Position numbers and translations under genes: made by a program
Shown: in pieces, positions 1-6,536 of the stretch
How the letters are laid out: each line of letters begins with the position of its first letter
Numbering within the stretch: position 1 is the first letter of the stretch
The notes under the pieces: generated by a model
What the model saw: the letters and a program-made list of their open reading frames with translations, nothing else
What the model was told of the DNA's origin: nothing
Databases searched by the model: none
NCBI GenBank assembly: GCA_937958285.1
Contig: CALFXQ010000395.1
Span: forward strand, 1-16,169
Direction: 5' to 3'
DNA length: 16,169 nt
Source of the DNA: an uncultured Fusibacter sp.
Lineage (GTDB): Bacteria > Bacillota > Clostridia > Peptostreptococcales > Acidaminobacteraceae

Positions 1-831
1 AAGCAAGATATTGAGCCCTTTATCATCTATACGCAAGAAATGACTTCAAAGGTCAACGACAGACTCAATCTCAATAAGCACCTCCGTCGCGCTGCCGAGA
101 TGAGAGCTTTTACATTGGTCTATCAACCTATCATGCGCATACTCGGAGATACTCATGCACTATACGGCTTCGAAGCGCTGTTGCGTTGGCAATCTTCAAC
201 GCTAGGCAATGTACCACCCGACCAGTTTATCCCCTTAGCAGAAGAGACTGGTCTCATTCATCTTATTGGCCACCAGGTTCTAGAGGATAGCCTGGCCTTT
301 CATGCCGAAATTTTAAAGTTAAAACCCAATCTAGTGATATCTATAAATATCTCTGCAAAACAGTTAGACAGACCTGGTTTTATCGAGGAGCTCTTGGAGC
401 TCGTTCATCAAGCAATGACGCCGCCGCAGTTAATAAGCTTAGAGATAACAGAAACTTCCTTTATTGAAAACTTCCAAATTGCCCAAACGCGCCTTAGTTA
501 TTTGCGCGATAAGGGGTTTATGATCTCACTCGATGACTTTGGAACAGGGTATTCTTCTCTGAACTATCTCGGACAGCTAGAAATTGACACCTTAAAAATA
601 GACAAGAGCTTTACGCAAAAGATCAACTTGGCCGCCAACGACTATTTCTTGATTAAATCTATGGTTAGTCTGGCCAGCGATTTAGGTATTGCCTTTGTTG
701 CAGAAGGTGTAGAGACCCCTGAACAACTACAAGCCCTAAAGGCCATCGATTGCCCCTTGGTTCAAGGTTACTTCTTTGGCAAACCACTAAGCCAGAAAGA
801 TACTATCCAGCGTTGGTTTGCAACACAGTAA
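1..831 (+). CDS. EAL-domain c-di-GMP phosphodiesterase, C-terminal part (5' end outside window)
   Basis: The reading frame is open from the first base, so the ATG at position 40 is probably internal. The text just before it (IEPFIIYTQEM) followed by NDRLNLNKHLRRA resembles the usual link between a GGDEF and an EAL domain, so the full protein is probably a GGDEF-EAL or larger sensor protein. The EAL domain hydrolyses c-di-GMP to pGpG. Its hallmarks are all visible: the EAL motif itself (bases 172-180, EALLRW), the Asn in SINISAKQL, the Glu in LEITET, the metal-binding DDFGTGYSSLNYL, the Lys in LKIDKSF, the Glu in AEGVETPEQ, and the final QGYFFGKPL. Nothing essential is missing, so an active phosphodiesterase is likely. 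No neighbour hints at which process it controls. The domain call is certain; the N-terminal architecture is inference. Confidence 0.93.
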   Translation, partial: KQDIEPFIIYTQEMTSKVNDRLNLNKHLRRAAEMRAFTLVYQPIMRILGDTHALYGFEALLRWQSSTLGNVPPDQFIPLAEETGLIHLIGHQVLEDSLAFHAEILKLKPNLVISINISAKQLDRPGFIEELLELVHQAMTPPQLISLEITETSFIENFQIAQTRLSYLRDKGFMISLDDFGTGYSSLNYLGQLEIDTLKIDKSFTQKINLAANDYFLIKSMVSLASDLGIAFVAEGVETPEQLQALKAIDCPLVQGYFFGKPLSQKDTIQRWFATQ

Positions 832-892
832 AAGTTAAGAACGTTTTCCTATTTATTTAAGCGATTATTATACGCGCATCACTTTAAAAAAA

Positions 893-913
893 AAGAATTG
901 TTTAACAATTCTT
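893..913. repeat. Perfect 21-base palindrome upstream of the ilv promoter
   Basis: Arms AAGAATTGTT (893-902) and AACAATTCTT (904-913) are exact reverse complements around one central T. The element lies 9 bases upstream of the -35 box of the ilvA leader promoter. A run of nine A precedes it (886-894), and no T-run follows it on the plus strand, so it does not look like a normal plus-strand terminator. It could be an operator for a repressor or activator, or a weak terminator for the EAL gene. I cannot assign it to a known regulator; the TTGTT/AACAA halves only loosely recall Rex half-sites, and the spacing is wrong. Confidence 0.6.
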
Positions 914-922
914 AAAATTGAG

Positions 923-951
923 TTGACGCACACCCGCGCTTTGTGTACACT
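923..951 (+). promoter_or_regulatory. Sigma-A promoter of the ilvA-ilvN-ilvB T-box transcript
   Basis: A -35 box TTGACG (923-928) and a -10 box TACACT (946-951) are separated by exactly 17 bases. Transcription should begin near 958, just ahead of the T-box stem I. No other comparable pair is seen between the EAL gene and ilvA. Confidence 0.8.
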
Positions 952-1182
952 TGTAACAAATATGAAGCTATGACGGAGACATTTGTCTTTTATAAGCAAT
1001 CAAAGAGAGCCGATGTCGCTGCGAATTCGGTATTGCCAAAAGCCTTACATCCCTCCCGAGCTGTTCACTGAAAGCAACACCCATTATAAGGGCTAGCTTG
1101 TAAGTCGAACCGACTAGTCTCGTTATAGACTTAGACTTGATGGAGTCGAAGTGGTATATTCTGTAACTCATAGGATGTACAA

Positions 1183-1214
1183 TTAAGGTGGTACCGCGGA
1201 TAATCCGCCCTTAA
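1183..1214 (+). promoter_or_regulatory. T-box antiterminator helix
   Basis: TTAAGG (1183-1188) pairs with CCTTAA (1209-1214), and GCGGA (1196-1200) pairs with TCCGC (1204-1208) around the loop TAA. Between them lies the canonical seven-base bulge TGGTACC (1189-1195) that captures the tRNA acceptor end. The 3' strand (1204-1214) overlaps the 5' strand of the terminator, so the two structures exclude each other. Confidence 0.9.
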
Positions 1215-1237
1215 GCATATGCTTAAGGGCGTTTTTT
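1206..1237 (+). terminator. Intrinsic terminator of the T-box leader
   Basis: A perfect 26-base palindrome (1206-1231; half-sequence CGCCCTTAAGCAT) is followed at once by six T (1232-1237). This forms when charged tRNA is present and stops transcription 49 bases before the ilvA start codon. Confidence 0.93.
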
Positions 1238-1286
1238 GTGCCTTCCCCGACACTTCAAAATGCCCATTTACCAATTGGAGGTAGTG

Positions 1287-2294
1287 ATGATCCACGATCT
1301 GTACGGAGAAATTTTAAGCGCAAAACATCGTTTAGAACCCTATGTGAGAAAAACACCGCTGATCCATTCCCATGGCTTAAGTGCCTTGTGTGGCAATCAA
1401 GTGCATTTAAAATTAGAAAACATGCAAATGACAGGCGCATTTAAATTGCGGGGCGCTTTAAACAAATTGTTCACACTCACCCCCTCAGAACTTAGGTCTG
1501 GCGTAATTTGTGCATCTGCGGGAAATCATGCCCAAGGTGTTGCCTATGGTGCCGCTTTATTGAGATTAAAGGCGACCATCGTGATGCCCAGGCATACGCC
1601 CACGGTTAAGGTCGAGGCTACAAAGCGCATGGGTGCTCATGTACTTTTAGAAGGTCACACCTTCGAAGAGGCCGCGAATTTTGCCCAAAAGTTAGCAAAA
1701 TCTGAGGGTTTAGCCATGATTCATCCCTACGATGATTTGTTTGTTATGGCAGGCCAAGGTACCCTTGGACTAGAAATACTCGAGCAACTTCCCACATGCC
1801 AGACCCTACTTGTGCCCGTCGGTGGCGGTGGGCTGCTCGCGGGCATTATCGCCGCCATCAAAATGTGTCATCCTCATATTGAGGTTATCGGCGTTGAACC
1901 AATAGGCGCTGCTTCGATGTTTCTTTCCTATCATGGTAAGCAGTTGCAAAGTTTGGCTAAGGTAAACACAAAGGCTGAAGGCGTTGCTGTGCGAACCCCT
2001 GGAACTAAGCCTTTTGAAATAGTCAGGAATTATTGCGATGACATTTGCGTGGTTTCAGAAGAGGCCATAGAAAAGGCCGTGTATACACTAATGAGGGATG
2101 ACAAGGTGGTCACAGAGTACGCAGGTGCATTATCGATAGCGGCTCTCGCCACAATACGACCAAAAAATCGCGCCATTTGTTGCCTTGTAAGCGGTGGCAA
2201 TATCGATCCGCTAAGACTTCAGTCCGTTTTAAGCGCCGCACAATTTCAAAGCACACTCAACGAGGAGGTTTATCATGATGCCACGCGAAGTTAA
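1287..2294 (+). CDS. ilvA: Threonine dehydratase (threonine ammonia-lyase), short form
   Basis: A PLP enzyme that deaminates L-threonine to 2-oxobutanoate and ammonia, the entry to isoleucine synthesis. I chose ATG 1287 because GGAGG (1277-1281) sits five bases upstream; the frame stays open further upstream into the T-box terminator, but no start there has a site. The resulting 335-residue protein shows the PLP lysine in TGAFKLRGA (about K53; the common Ser is Ala here), the substrate loop SAGNHAQG (77-84) and the phosphate-binding tetraglycine loop VGGGGLLAG (179-182). It stops soon after the catalytic fold and has no C-terminal ACT regulatory domain, so allosteric isoleucine inhibition of the usual type is not expected; by length it resembles catabolic TdcB or serine/threonine dehydratases. 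The T-box upstream and ilvN/ilvB downstream argue for a biosynthetic role. Its last codons overlap ilvN by 20 bases and carry that gene's ribosome binding site. Confidence 0.9.
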   Translation: MIHDLYGEILSAKHRLEPYVRKTPLIHSHGLSALCGNQVHLKLENMQMTGAFKLRGALNKLFTLTPSELRSGVICASAGNHAQGVAYGAALLRLKATIVMPRHTPTVKVEATKRMGAHVLLEGHTFEEAANFAQKLAKSEGLAMIHPYDDLFVMAGQGTLGLEILEQLPTCQTLLVPVGGGGLLAGIIAAIKMCHPHIEVIGVEPIGAASMFLSYHGKQLQSLAKVNTKAEGVAVRTPGTKPFEIVRNYCDDICVVSEEAIEKAVYTLMRDDKVVTEYAGALSIAALATIRPKNRAICCLVSGGNIDPLRLQSVLSAAQFQSTLNEEVYHDATRS

Positions 2295-2571
2295 ACAATC
2301 ATTGGAGTGCGCTGTTAATCGCGAACAGAAGACAAGCACCGCTTCCATACGCGCCGTACTTCAGGGTAATACCGACGACTTGTATCGCGCCTTGAGTTTG
2401 CTCAGAAGAAAGGCCTTTCATATTAGACATTTGGTTTGGGACCACCCCGGCACACAGCAACTCGCAACCCTTGAGCTTGTGCTCGTTAAGGCGACACCCG
2501 ATAATCCCTATTGTCCAAAGCAATTATTGCAAAAGTTAGTTGGCTTTAAGGAGATAGAAAGTGAACGATAA
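2275..2571 (+). CDS. ilvN: Small ACT-like acetolactate synthase subunit
   Basis: A 98-residue protein, short even against the minimal IlvM/IlvN type (about 85-165 residues). The start is ATG 2275 or the adjacent ATG 2278, behind AGGAGG (2263-2268) inside the end of ilvA. The core RAVLQGNTDDLYRALSLLRRKAFHIRHLVW has the shape of an ACT domain beta-alpha-beta unit and matches the place where IlvN has an N-R-P-G-V-L ligand loop followed by FSRRGFNI. The loop residues are replaced here (QGNTDDLYRAL), so valine binding is doubtful. Position between ilvA and ilvB, overlapping both (11 bases with ilvB), supports the role of regulatory or stabilising subunit of acetohydroxyacid synthase. The assignment leans on context as much as on sequence. 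Confidence 0.75.
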   Translation: MMPREVKQSLECAVNREQKTSTASIRAVLQGNTDDLYRALSLLRRKAFHIRHLVWDHPGTQQLATLELVLVKATPDNPYCPKQLLQKLVGFKEIESER

Positions 2572-4255
2572 TCATAAGAAAAACGGCGCTTTGATTCTTA
2601 TAGAAGCCCTTGTTAAAGAGGGTGTCAATCAGTGTTTCGGCTATCCAGGTGGCGCAGTTATTCCATTTTACGATGCGCTGTGCCAATACAATAAAGAGAC
2701 ATTAAGTGCCGACAACTACAAAAAAGAACTGCGCCACTGGCGCACTACCCATGAGCAACATGCACTCCACGCTGCCGACGGTTACGCCCGTGCAACTGGA
2801 AAAGTTGGTGTTGCAATTGTCACCAGTGGTCCAGGAGCAACAAATAGCATCACAGGATTAGCCAATGCCTATATGGATTCCATTCCACTTGTCGTTATTG
2901 CAGGTCAAGTGTCTAGGCGGTTAATCGGCCGCGACGCCTTTCAGGAAGTGGACATCACAGGCATTGTCACGCCAATCACAAAGCACAGTTTTACCCTTCA
3001 AAGCGCCAGTGAAATCGCATCTATCATTTCTAGTGCCTTCGAAATAGCATGTTCTGGGCGAAAAGGTCCAGTGCTCGTAGAAATACCTAAAGACATTTTG
3101 ACGGAAGTCCCCATCGCACAGCGTCCCCCGCAAAAACGCCCAAAAATCACGCAACCGCCAATAAACTATTATCAGCTCCAAAAGGCCTCCGATGCCCTGC
3201 GTTTAGCCAAGAGACCTGTGATTTATGCCGGTGGTGGTACGATTGCTGCACAGGCGAGCACATTGCTCTTGCAACTTGCTAAATGCCTGCATGCGCCAGT
3301 AGTGAACTCCTTAATGGGACTTGGCAGCATTCCGAGAAATCATCCCCTCTCACTGGGACTAGTTGGCATGCATGGTAGCGCCCCAGCAAATATCGCGCTG
3401 AGTCGAGCTGATGTGATTCTAGCTCTGGGCGTGCGCTTTAGCGACCGAGTTTTGGGAAAACCCTGCACATTTGCTCCACAAGCCACCCTTATCCGCGTGG
3501 ACCTCGACCCTACTGAGCACGACAAAAATGTCGCCGAAGATCATCTGCTCCAAATGGATATAAAAGAAGCACTCAAGTTGCTTCTAAAGCGCTTCGATCC
3601 TCAGCAAAGAAACCTCTGGCACAAAGAAATCTCCCTATACGAGCAACCCCTTAGACGGGAAAGCGTGCTTTTGGAGCGGTGTTTTAAAGCCCTTTCAACC
3701 CTTGTTAAAGATGCATATGTCGCCACCGACGTCGGACAACACCAAATGTGGACAGCACAATACTTTCCTTTTTCACGTCCAAGGCAGTGGTTGACTTCAG
3801 GCGGCCTAGGCACCATGGGATTTGGTGTTGGCGCACTCTTAGGTTCGCTATTTTCCAATGAACAACGAGATGGAATACCCCTGCTCGTCACAGGCGATGG
3901 CAGCCTTCGCATGAGCATGATGGAACTTCTCAGCCTAAAGCAATTGGGCATCCCCGTCATCATCTTAGTATTAAACAATGGGTCTTTGGGTATGGTGCGC
4001 CAATGGCAACAGCACTTTTGTGACAGTAGATTCCAAGATACAACAGTTGAAGACGGTGCCGATCTCGCCCTTGTCGCGCGCGCAATGGGCATTCAATCCA
4101 TTACAGTAGAAGATCCAGAAACCTTTATACAAGTCCTCGACACCCTCCATTTGCCATTAAATAAGCCCTTGCTCATAGATCTACATATTCCTTCTCATTA
4201 CGGGGCATACCCCTTTGTTCCACCAGACTCAAGCCTCGATGCCATGATCTTTTAA
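2561..4255 (+). CDS. ilvB: Acetolactate (acetohydroxyacid) synthase, catalytic subunit
   Basis: A ThDP-dependent enzyme that joins a pyruvate-derived two-carbon unit to 2-oxobutanoate or to pyruvate, leading to isoleucine or to valine/leucine. The GTG start (2561) has AAGGAG (2548-2553) seven bases upstream. The 564 residues show the three-domain plan: an N-terminal Pyr domain with FGYPGGAVIPFYDAL and the cofactor-activating Glu in THEQHALHAADGYARATG (about E65), SGPGATNSITGLANAYMDS; a central domain with the GGG and RFSDRV elements; and the C-terminal PP domain with the ThDP/Mg motif from GDGS (445-448) to LNN (471-473), then GMVRQWQ. Odd point: about 15-20 extra residues (NKETLSADNYKKELRHWRT) lie between FYDAL and the HEQ motif, where most homologues have a short turn. 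No ilvC or ilvD follows, so later steps must be encoded elsewhere. Confidence 0.93.
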   Translation: MNDNHKKNGALILIEALVKEGVNQCFGYPGGAVIPFYDALCQYNKETLSADNYKKELRHWRTTHEQHALHAADGYARATGKVGVAIVTSGPGATNSITGLANAYMDSIPLVVIAGQVSRRLIGRDAFQEVDITGIVTPITKHSFTLQSASEIASIISSAFEIACSGRKGPVLVEIPKDILTEVPIAQRPPQKRPKITQPPINYYQLQKASDALRLAKRPVIYAGGGTIAAQASTLLLQLAKCLHAPVVNSLMGLGSIPRNHPLSLGLVGMHGSAPANIALSRADVILALGVRFSDRVLGKPCTFAPQATLIRVDLDPTEHDKNVAEDHLLQMDIKEALKLLLKRFDPQQRNLWHKEISLYEQPLRRESVLLERCFKALSTLVKDAYVATDVGQHQMWTAQYFPFSRPRQWLTSGGLGTMGFGVGALLGSLFSNEQRDGIPLLVTGDGSLRMSMMELLSLKQLGIPVIILVLNNGSLGMVRQWQQHFCDSRFQDTTVEDGADLALVARAMGIQSITVEDPETFIQVLDTLHLPLNKPLLIDLHIPSHYGAYPFVPPDSSLDAMIF

Positions 4256-4335
4256 TGCGCAATCATAGATTACATCCTTCAATAATTAGAGTTTCATTAT
4301 AGAATGCGCATTTCTGTTTTTTCTTTTTCCTTCCG

Positions 4336-4344
4336 TGCTATAAT
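4336..4344 (+). promoter_or_regulatory. Extended -10 promoter of the LiaF-like gene
   Basis: TGC directly followed by a consensus TATAAT (4339-4344) gives an extended -10 element. The -35 region is T-rich without a clear TTGACA. Transcription would begin near 4351 and leave a leader of about 77 bases. A second, weaker -10-like TACAAT lies at 4384-4389. Confidence 0.65.
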
Positions 4345-4360
4345 GAACTCAAATCATTAC

Positions 4361-4411
4361 TGTTCTCAGACTTCGCACTGTGTTACAATGTGGTTATGTG
4401 CTCCGAGAACA
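4361..4411 (+). other. Possible leader stem-loop upstream of the LiaF-like gene
   Basis: TGTTCTC (4361-4367) can pair with GAGAACA (4405-4411), with an inner GCAC (4375-4378)/GTGC (4398-4401) pair. The structure would end four bases before the AGGAGGG ribosome binding site (4415-4421). It is modest in stability and could be chance. Confidence 0.35.
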
Positions 4412-4427
4412 CTTAGGAGGGATTATT

Positions 4428-5447
4428 ATGAAGCGCCAACATTCATCGAACTTATTTGGTTTGATCATTATTATTATAGGAGCATACCTCCTTGCTTATA
4501 ACCTCAATCTACCCATTATTAGCAAAATTGGCCTAGGCGAGATTATAAGCATCAGCTGGCCATTATTGCTTGTCGCTTGGGGCTTAGAAGCTCTGGGCAA
4601 GAAGAACTTCGTAGCGGGAACCATCGTCACGGTGTTGGGACTTCACTTCCTCACTGGCAATTTAAGCAATTACTTCCCAGTTCTCGACAAGTTTTCTCAG
4701 TTCGCTTGGCCACTTGCAATTATCTCAGTCGGTGTCTTTGTAATGTTAGCACCACCTAAGGCTAAAAAAGGCGTGAGCGAACGCGACTTTTCAGCGCCAT
4801 ACGAGAAAAAAAGCAAATCTGCTCAATCCGAATTCTCACCTAACACCCAACCTGCATCTATCGTGACAAAGCCACATTATACAGTAAAAACTTACCCTAC
4901 CAACAATAGTATTCCTGTCATACGCACTGCAACGACTGTGCAAATCGATTCAATCGAATCAGATACAATTACTCCACCCCTCGAAGTTGAATCAACACAA
5001 GAGATTGATAGTCCAATTGAGAACACCACTGACGATGGGTTCTCAACAGAAAAAAGTGGCGAGAAAGTTAGCGCTCAGACCATCTCCAATGAAGAAACCT
5101 TCGTTAAAGAGACACCCCCTCGTCCAATCCGACCAGCGAGGCAGCGCAGCTATAATACTTCCTTTAACTCTCGAAAATTAATTTTCTCTGAACAAGATTT
5201 CCAAGAGGGAGACAATCAATTAGATCTTAGCGTTTTATTTGGGGATGTTGCCATCATTCTTCCAACGACTATTTCTGTAAGTTTTGTTGGCACAGTTACA
5301 CTTGGAGATGTTCACTTCTTTGGACGACGCTACGATGGCATCTCTCAAACTGTCAAAGACGAGCATCAGCCCCCACACACAACTGAAAAGCACCTCGTTA
5401 TTCAGGCAAGTGTCATGCTCGGTGACTTGAGAATTAAATCTTCTTAA
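4428..5447 (+). CDS. LiaF-like membrane protein (TM domain plus LiaF C-terminal domain)
   Basis: ATG 4428 is chosen because AGGAGGG (4415-4421) is six bases upstream; the frame extends upstream to a GTG at 4380 without a site. The 339 residues have four hydrophobic segments (about 9-25, 40-55, 60-77, 92-108), then a polar Ser/Thr/Pro/Glu-rich linker (110-248), then a domain of about 90 residues (249-339) with three similar strands LFGDVAI, TLGDVHF and MLGDLRI. This layout matches LiaF/YvqF (cell wall-active antibiotic response) proteins, where LiaF restrains the LiaS kinase in the response to envelope stress. The linker is unusually long. No liaS, liaR or liaI lies within the window, so a role in Lia signalling is only inferred; the fold call is firmer than the function. 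Confidence 0.75.
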   Translation: MKRQHSSNLFGLIIIIIGAYLLAYNLNLPIISKIGLGEIISISWPLLLVAWGLEALGKKNFVAGTIVTVLGLHFLTGNLSNYFPVLDKFSQFAWPLAIISVGVFVMLAPPKAKKGVSERDFSAPYEKKSKSAQSEFSPNTQPASIVTKPHYTVKTYPTNNSIPVIRTATTVQIDSIESDTITPPLEVESTQEIDSPIENTTDDGFSTEKSGEKVSAQTISNEETFVKETPPRPIRPARQRSYNTSFNSRKLIFSEQDFQEGDNQLDLSVLFGDVAIILPTTISVSFVGTVTLGDVHFFGRRYDGISQTVKDEHQPPHTTEKHLVIQASVMLGDLRIKSS

Positions 5448-5459
5448 TGCTTAAAAAAC

Positions 5460-5497
5460 AACACCTCTTATGCCGATATTGTATAAGAGGTGTTTTT
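5460..5497 (+). terminator. Strong hairpin between the LiaF-like and TPR-like genes; hides the next ribosome binding site
   Basis: AACACCTCTTAT (5460-5471) pairs over 12 bases with ATAAGAGGTGTT (5483-5494) around an 11-base loop, followed by TTT. It begins 12 bases after the LiaF-like stop codon and looks like an intrinsic terminator with a short T-run. The 3' arm contains AGAGGTG, the only ribosome binding site for the gene starting at 5500, so pairing would also mask translation initiation. Confidence 0.75.
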
Positions 5498-5499
5498 AT

Positions 5500-6513
5500 A
5501 TGAGCAAAGATAAATACGACGAGTACTACTTGACCTTAACCCAGGCGAAGAATCTTGAAAAGCGTGGTCTTGAAGCACAAGCGCTAGAGACCTACATCAA
5601 GATTACTGAGGATTATTTACCAGATACAGACTTTGCCTTTGAACGCGCAGTGCTGATTCTCGAAAAAAAGCTCCAATTTTCTCAAGCTATGGAAGTGTGT
5701 CAACTTGCGCTGAAGCGCATCGCAGAAGAAGATATGCGTGGCGAAGTCGAATTTTATCAAAATCGACTGACAAAACTCGAGGAGAAACACAAGGTCGCTG
5801 TCGCTTCTCAAAAGAAGACCGAGCCATCAGCTGTTCCACAGTACTTTAAGCGCAGCACTTTTTTTGCCGTTGCTACGGCGTATATCTTGGTGAGTGCGCT
5901 GCTCTCCCTTCCCTTTAAACTAGCAAAGTTCTCTTTTTTAATCTTTCTTGCGATTACAGGCCTGTTATTGATCGACATTATTAAAAATCTGCAACGCCAA
6001 ATTACCATAAAGCTTCAGTCCTTTATTTTGGTTTTCGCACTGATTGTGACCATCGTTTCAGCAAGTTTTGTGCCTCCACCTGATTGGACTAACTTCTTTA
6101 GCTTTGATGGGTTCAGCCAAGTCTCCGATCAATCCACATTGGAAAACCCTGAGCCTACTGAAGAGGAAACCGGCGATTCAAGTGTTGGCGAGGCCGATCT
6201 CGATAAACTAGAAGCACTACTAGACAAAGACTTAATTATCTCTGACTACGTACTTTCGGTAGATGGTTCGAGAATGGACCTCACGGTGTATCTTGTGGTT
6301 GGCGCTACAAAAGACGAAGCTAAAGGTGCTATTTCTGGTCTTTTGCTAGAGTTAAACAGCATAAAAGGCTACAGTCGACCCGAAAACGGCGATGAGAAGC
6401 TTGGCAATTTGTACAAAGACCTCTCTGTGAGTATCGATGTCTTCGACAGCCTTGGCGCGCGCATGTTGCGCGGTCAGTTAAATCGAGCGAATCAGCGCAT
6501 AAGCTGGCGCTAG
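5500..6513 (+). CDS. Membrane protein with TPR-like N-terminus, function unknown
   Basis: The frame opens at ATG 5470, but that lies in the hairpin; ATG 5500 follows AGAGGTG (5486-5492) at seven bases and is the likely start, giving 337 residues. Residues 1-100 are helical and charged with TPR-like spacing (LTQAKNLEKRGLEAQALETYIKI, then a pair of helices around LQFSQAMEVCQLALKRI). Three hydrophobic segments follow (about 121-138, 141-161, 171-190). Residues 191-235 form an acidic, probably extracellular linker (PEPTEEETGDSSVGEAD). The C-terminal 100 residues (DYVLSVDGSRMDLTVYLVVGATKDEAKG...) look like a small alpha/beta domain. I do not recognise the family. It may act with the LiaF-like protein, its plus-strand neighbour, on the cell envelope; that is inference from position alone. 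Confidence 0.75.
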   Translation: MSKDKYDEYYLTLTQAKNLEKRGLEAQALETYIKITEDYLPDTDFAFERAVLILEKKLQFSQAMEVCQLALKRIAEEDMRGEVEFYQNRLTKLEEKHKVAVASQKKTEPSAVPQYFKRSTFFAVATAYILVSALLSLPFKLAKFSFLIFLAITGLLLIDIIKNLQRQITIKLQSFILVFALIVTIVSASFVPPPDWTNFFSFDGFSQVSDQSTLENPEPTEEETGDSSVGEADLDKLEALLDKDLIISDYVLSVDGSRMDLTVYLVVGATKDEAKGAISGLLLELNSIKGYSRPENGDEKLGNLYKDLSVSIDVFDSLGARMLRGQLNRANQRISWR

Positions 6514-6536
6514 TAAGCGCTAGTAAGCGCTATTAA
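6507..6536. repeat. Three-copy 10-base tandem repeat at the convergent gene junction
   Basis: GCGCTAGTAA occurs at 6507-6516 and 6517-6526, then GCGCTATTAA at 6527-6536 (one change). The repeat contains the TAG stop of the plus-strand gene and the TAA stop of rarA on the minus strand. AGCGCT is self-complementary, so AGCGCT-AGTA-AGCGCT (6516-6531) can form a small hairpin on either strand. No T-run follows, so terminator activity is uncertain. Confidence 0.8.

Larger units (their letters stand above)
958..1237 (+). ncRNA. T-box riboswitch controlling ilvA-ilvN-ilvB
   Basis: The region between the promoter and ilvA has T-box features in order: a basal stem I (AAGCTA 965-970 with TAGCTT 1094-1099), the conserved AGAGAG element (1004-1009) followed by the distal GATG...GCTGCGAA part, several small hairpins in the linker (for example AGTCG-AAC-CGACT), and the T-box core AAGGTGGTACCGCG (1185-1198). 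Uncharged tRNA binds and stabilises the antiterminator, allowing readthrough. The bulge UGGU would pair with a tRNA ending ACCA, which fits tRNA-Ile. The specifier codon is not clear. ATT (Ile) at 1083-1085, just above a possible helix GTCTTT (985-990)/AAGGGC (1088-1093), is my best candidate and fits the isoleucine genes downstream; AGC directly after GAA (1069-1071) is an alternative by position. Class certain, specificity uncertain. Confidence 0.93.

Noticed and set aside
893..913. Palindrome as a plus-strand terminator of the EAL gene
   Set aside because: The stem is AT-rich and is followed by AAAATTG instead of a T-run, so it was recorded as a palindrome of unknown role.
968..1171. Minus-strand open frame of 67 codons in the ilv leader
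   Set aside because: It lies across the T-box stem I and linker, has no ribosome binding site, and shows no family features.
3601..4092. Minus-strand open frame of 163 codons inside ilvB
   Set aside because: It is the antisense of the conserved ThDP domain of ilvB; the composition is a shadow of that gene.
4254..4312. AATGCGCA...TGCGCATT pair after ilvB as a terminator
   Set aside because: The loop would be 43 bases, and the right-hand copy is itself a palindrome without a loop, so a stable terminator hairpin is not convincing.
5482..5487. TATAAG in the hairpin as a -10 promoter box for the TPR-like gene
   Set aside because: There is no -35 or TGn extension at the right distance, and a start there would leave almost no leader.
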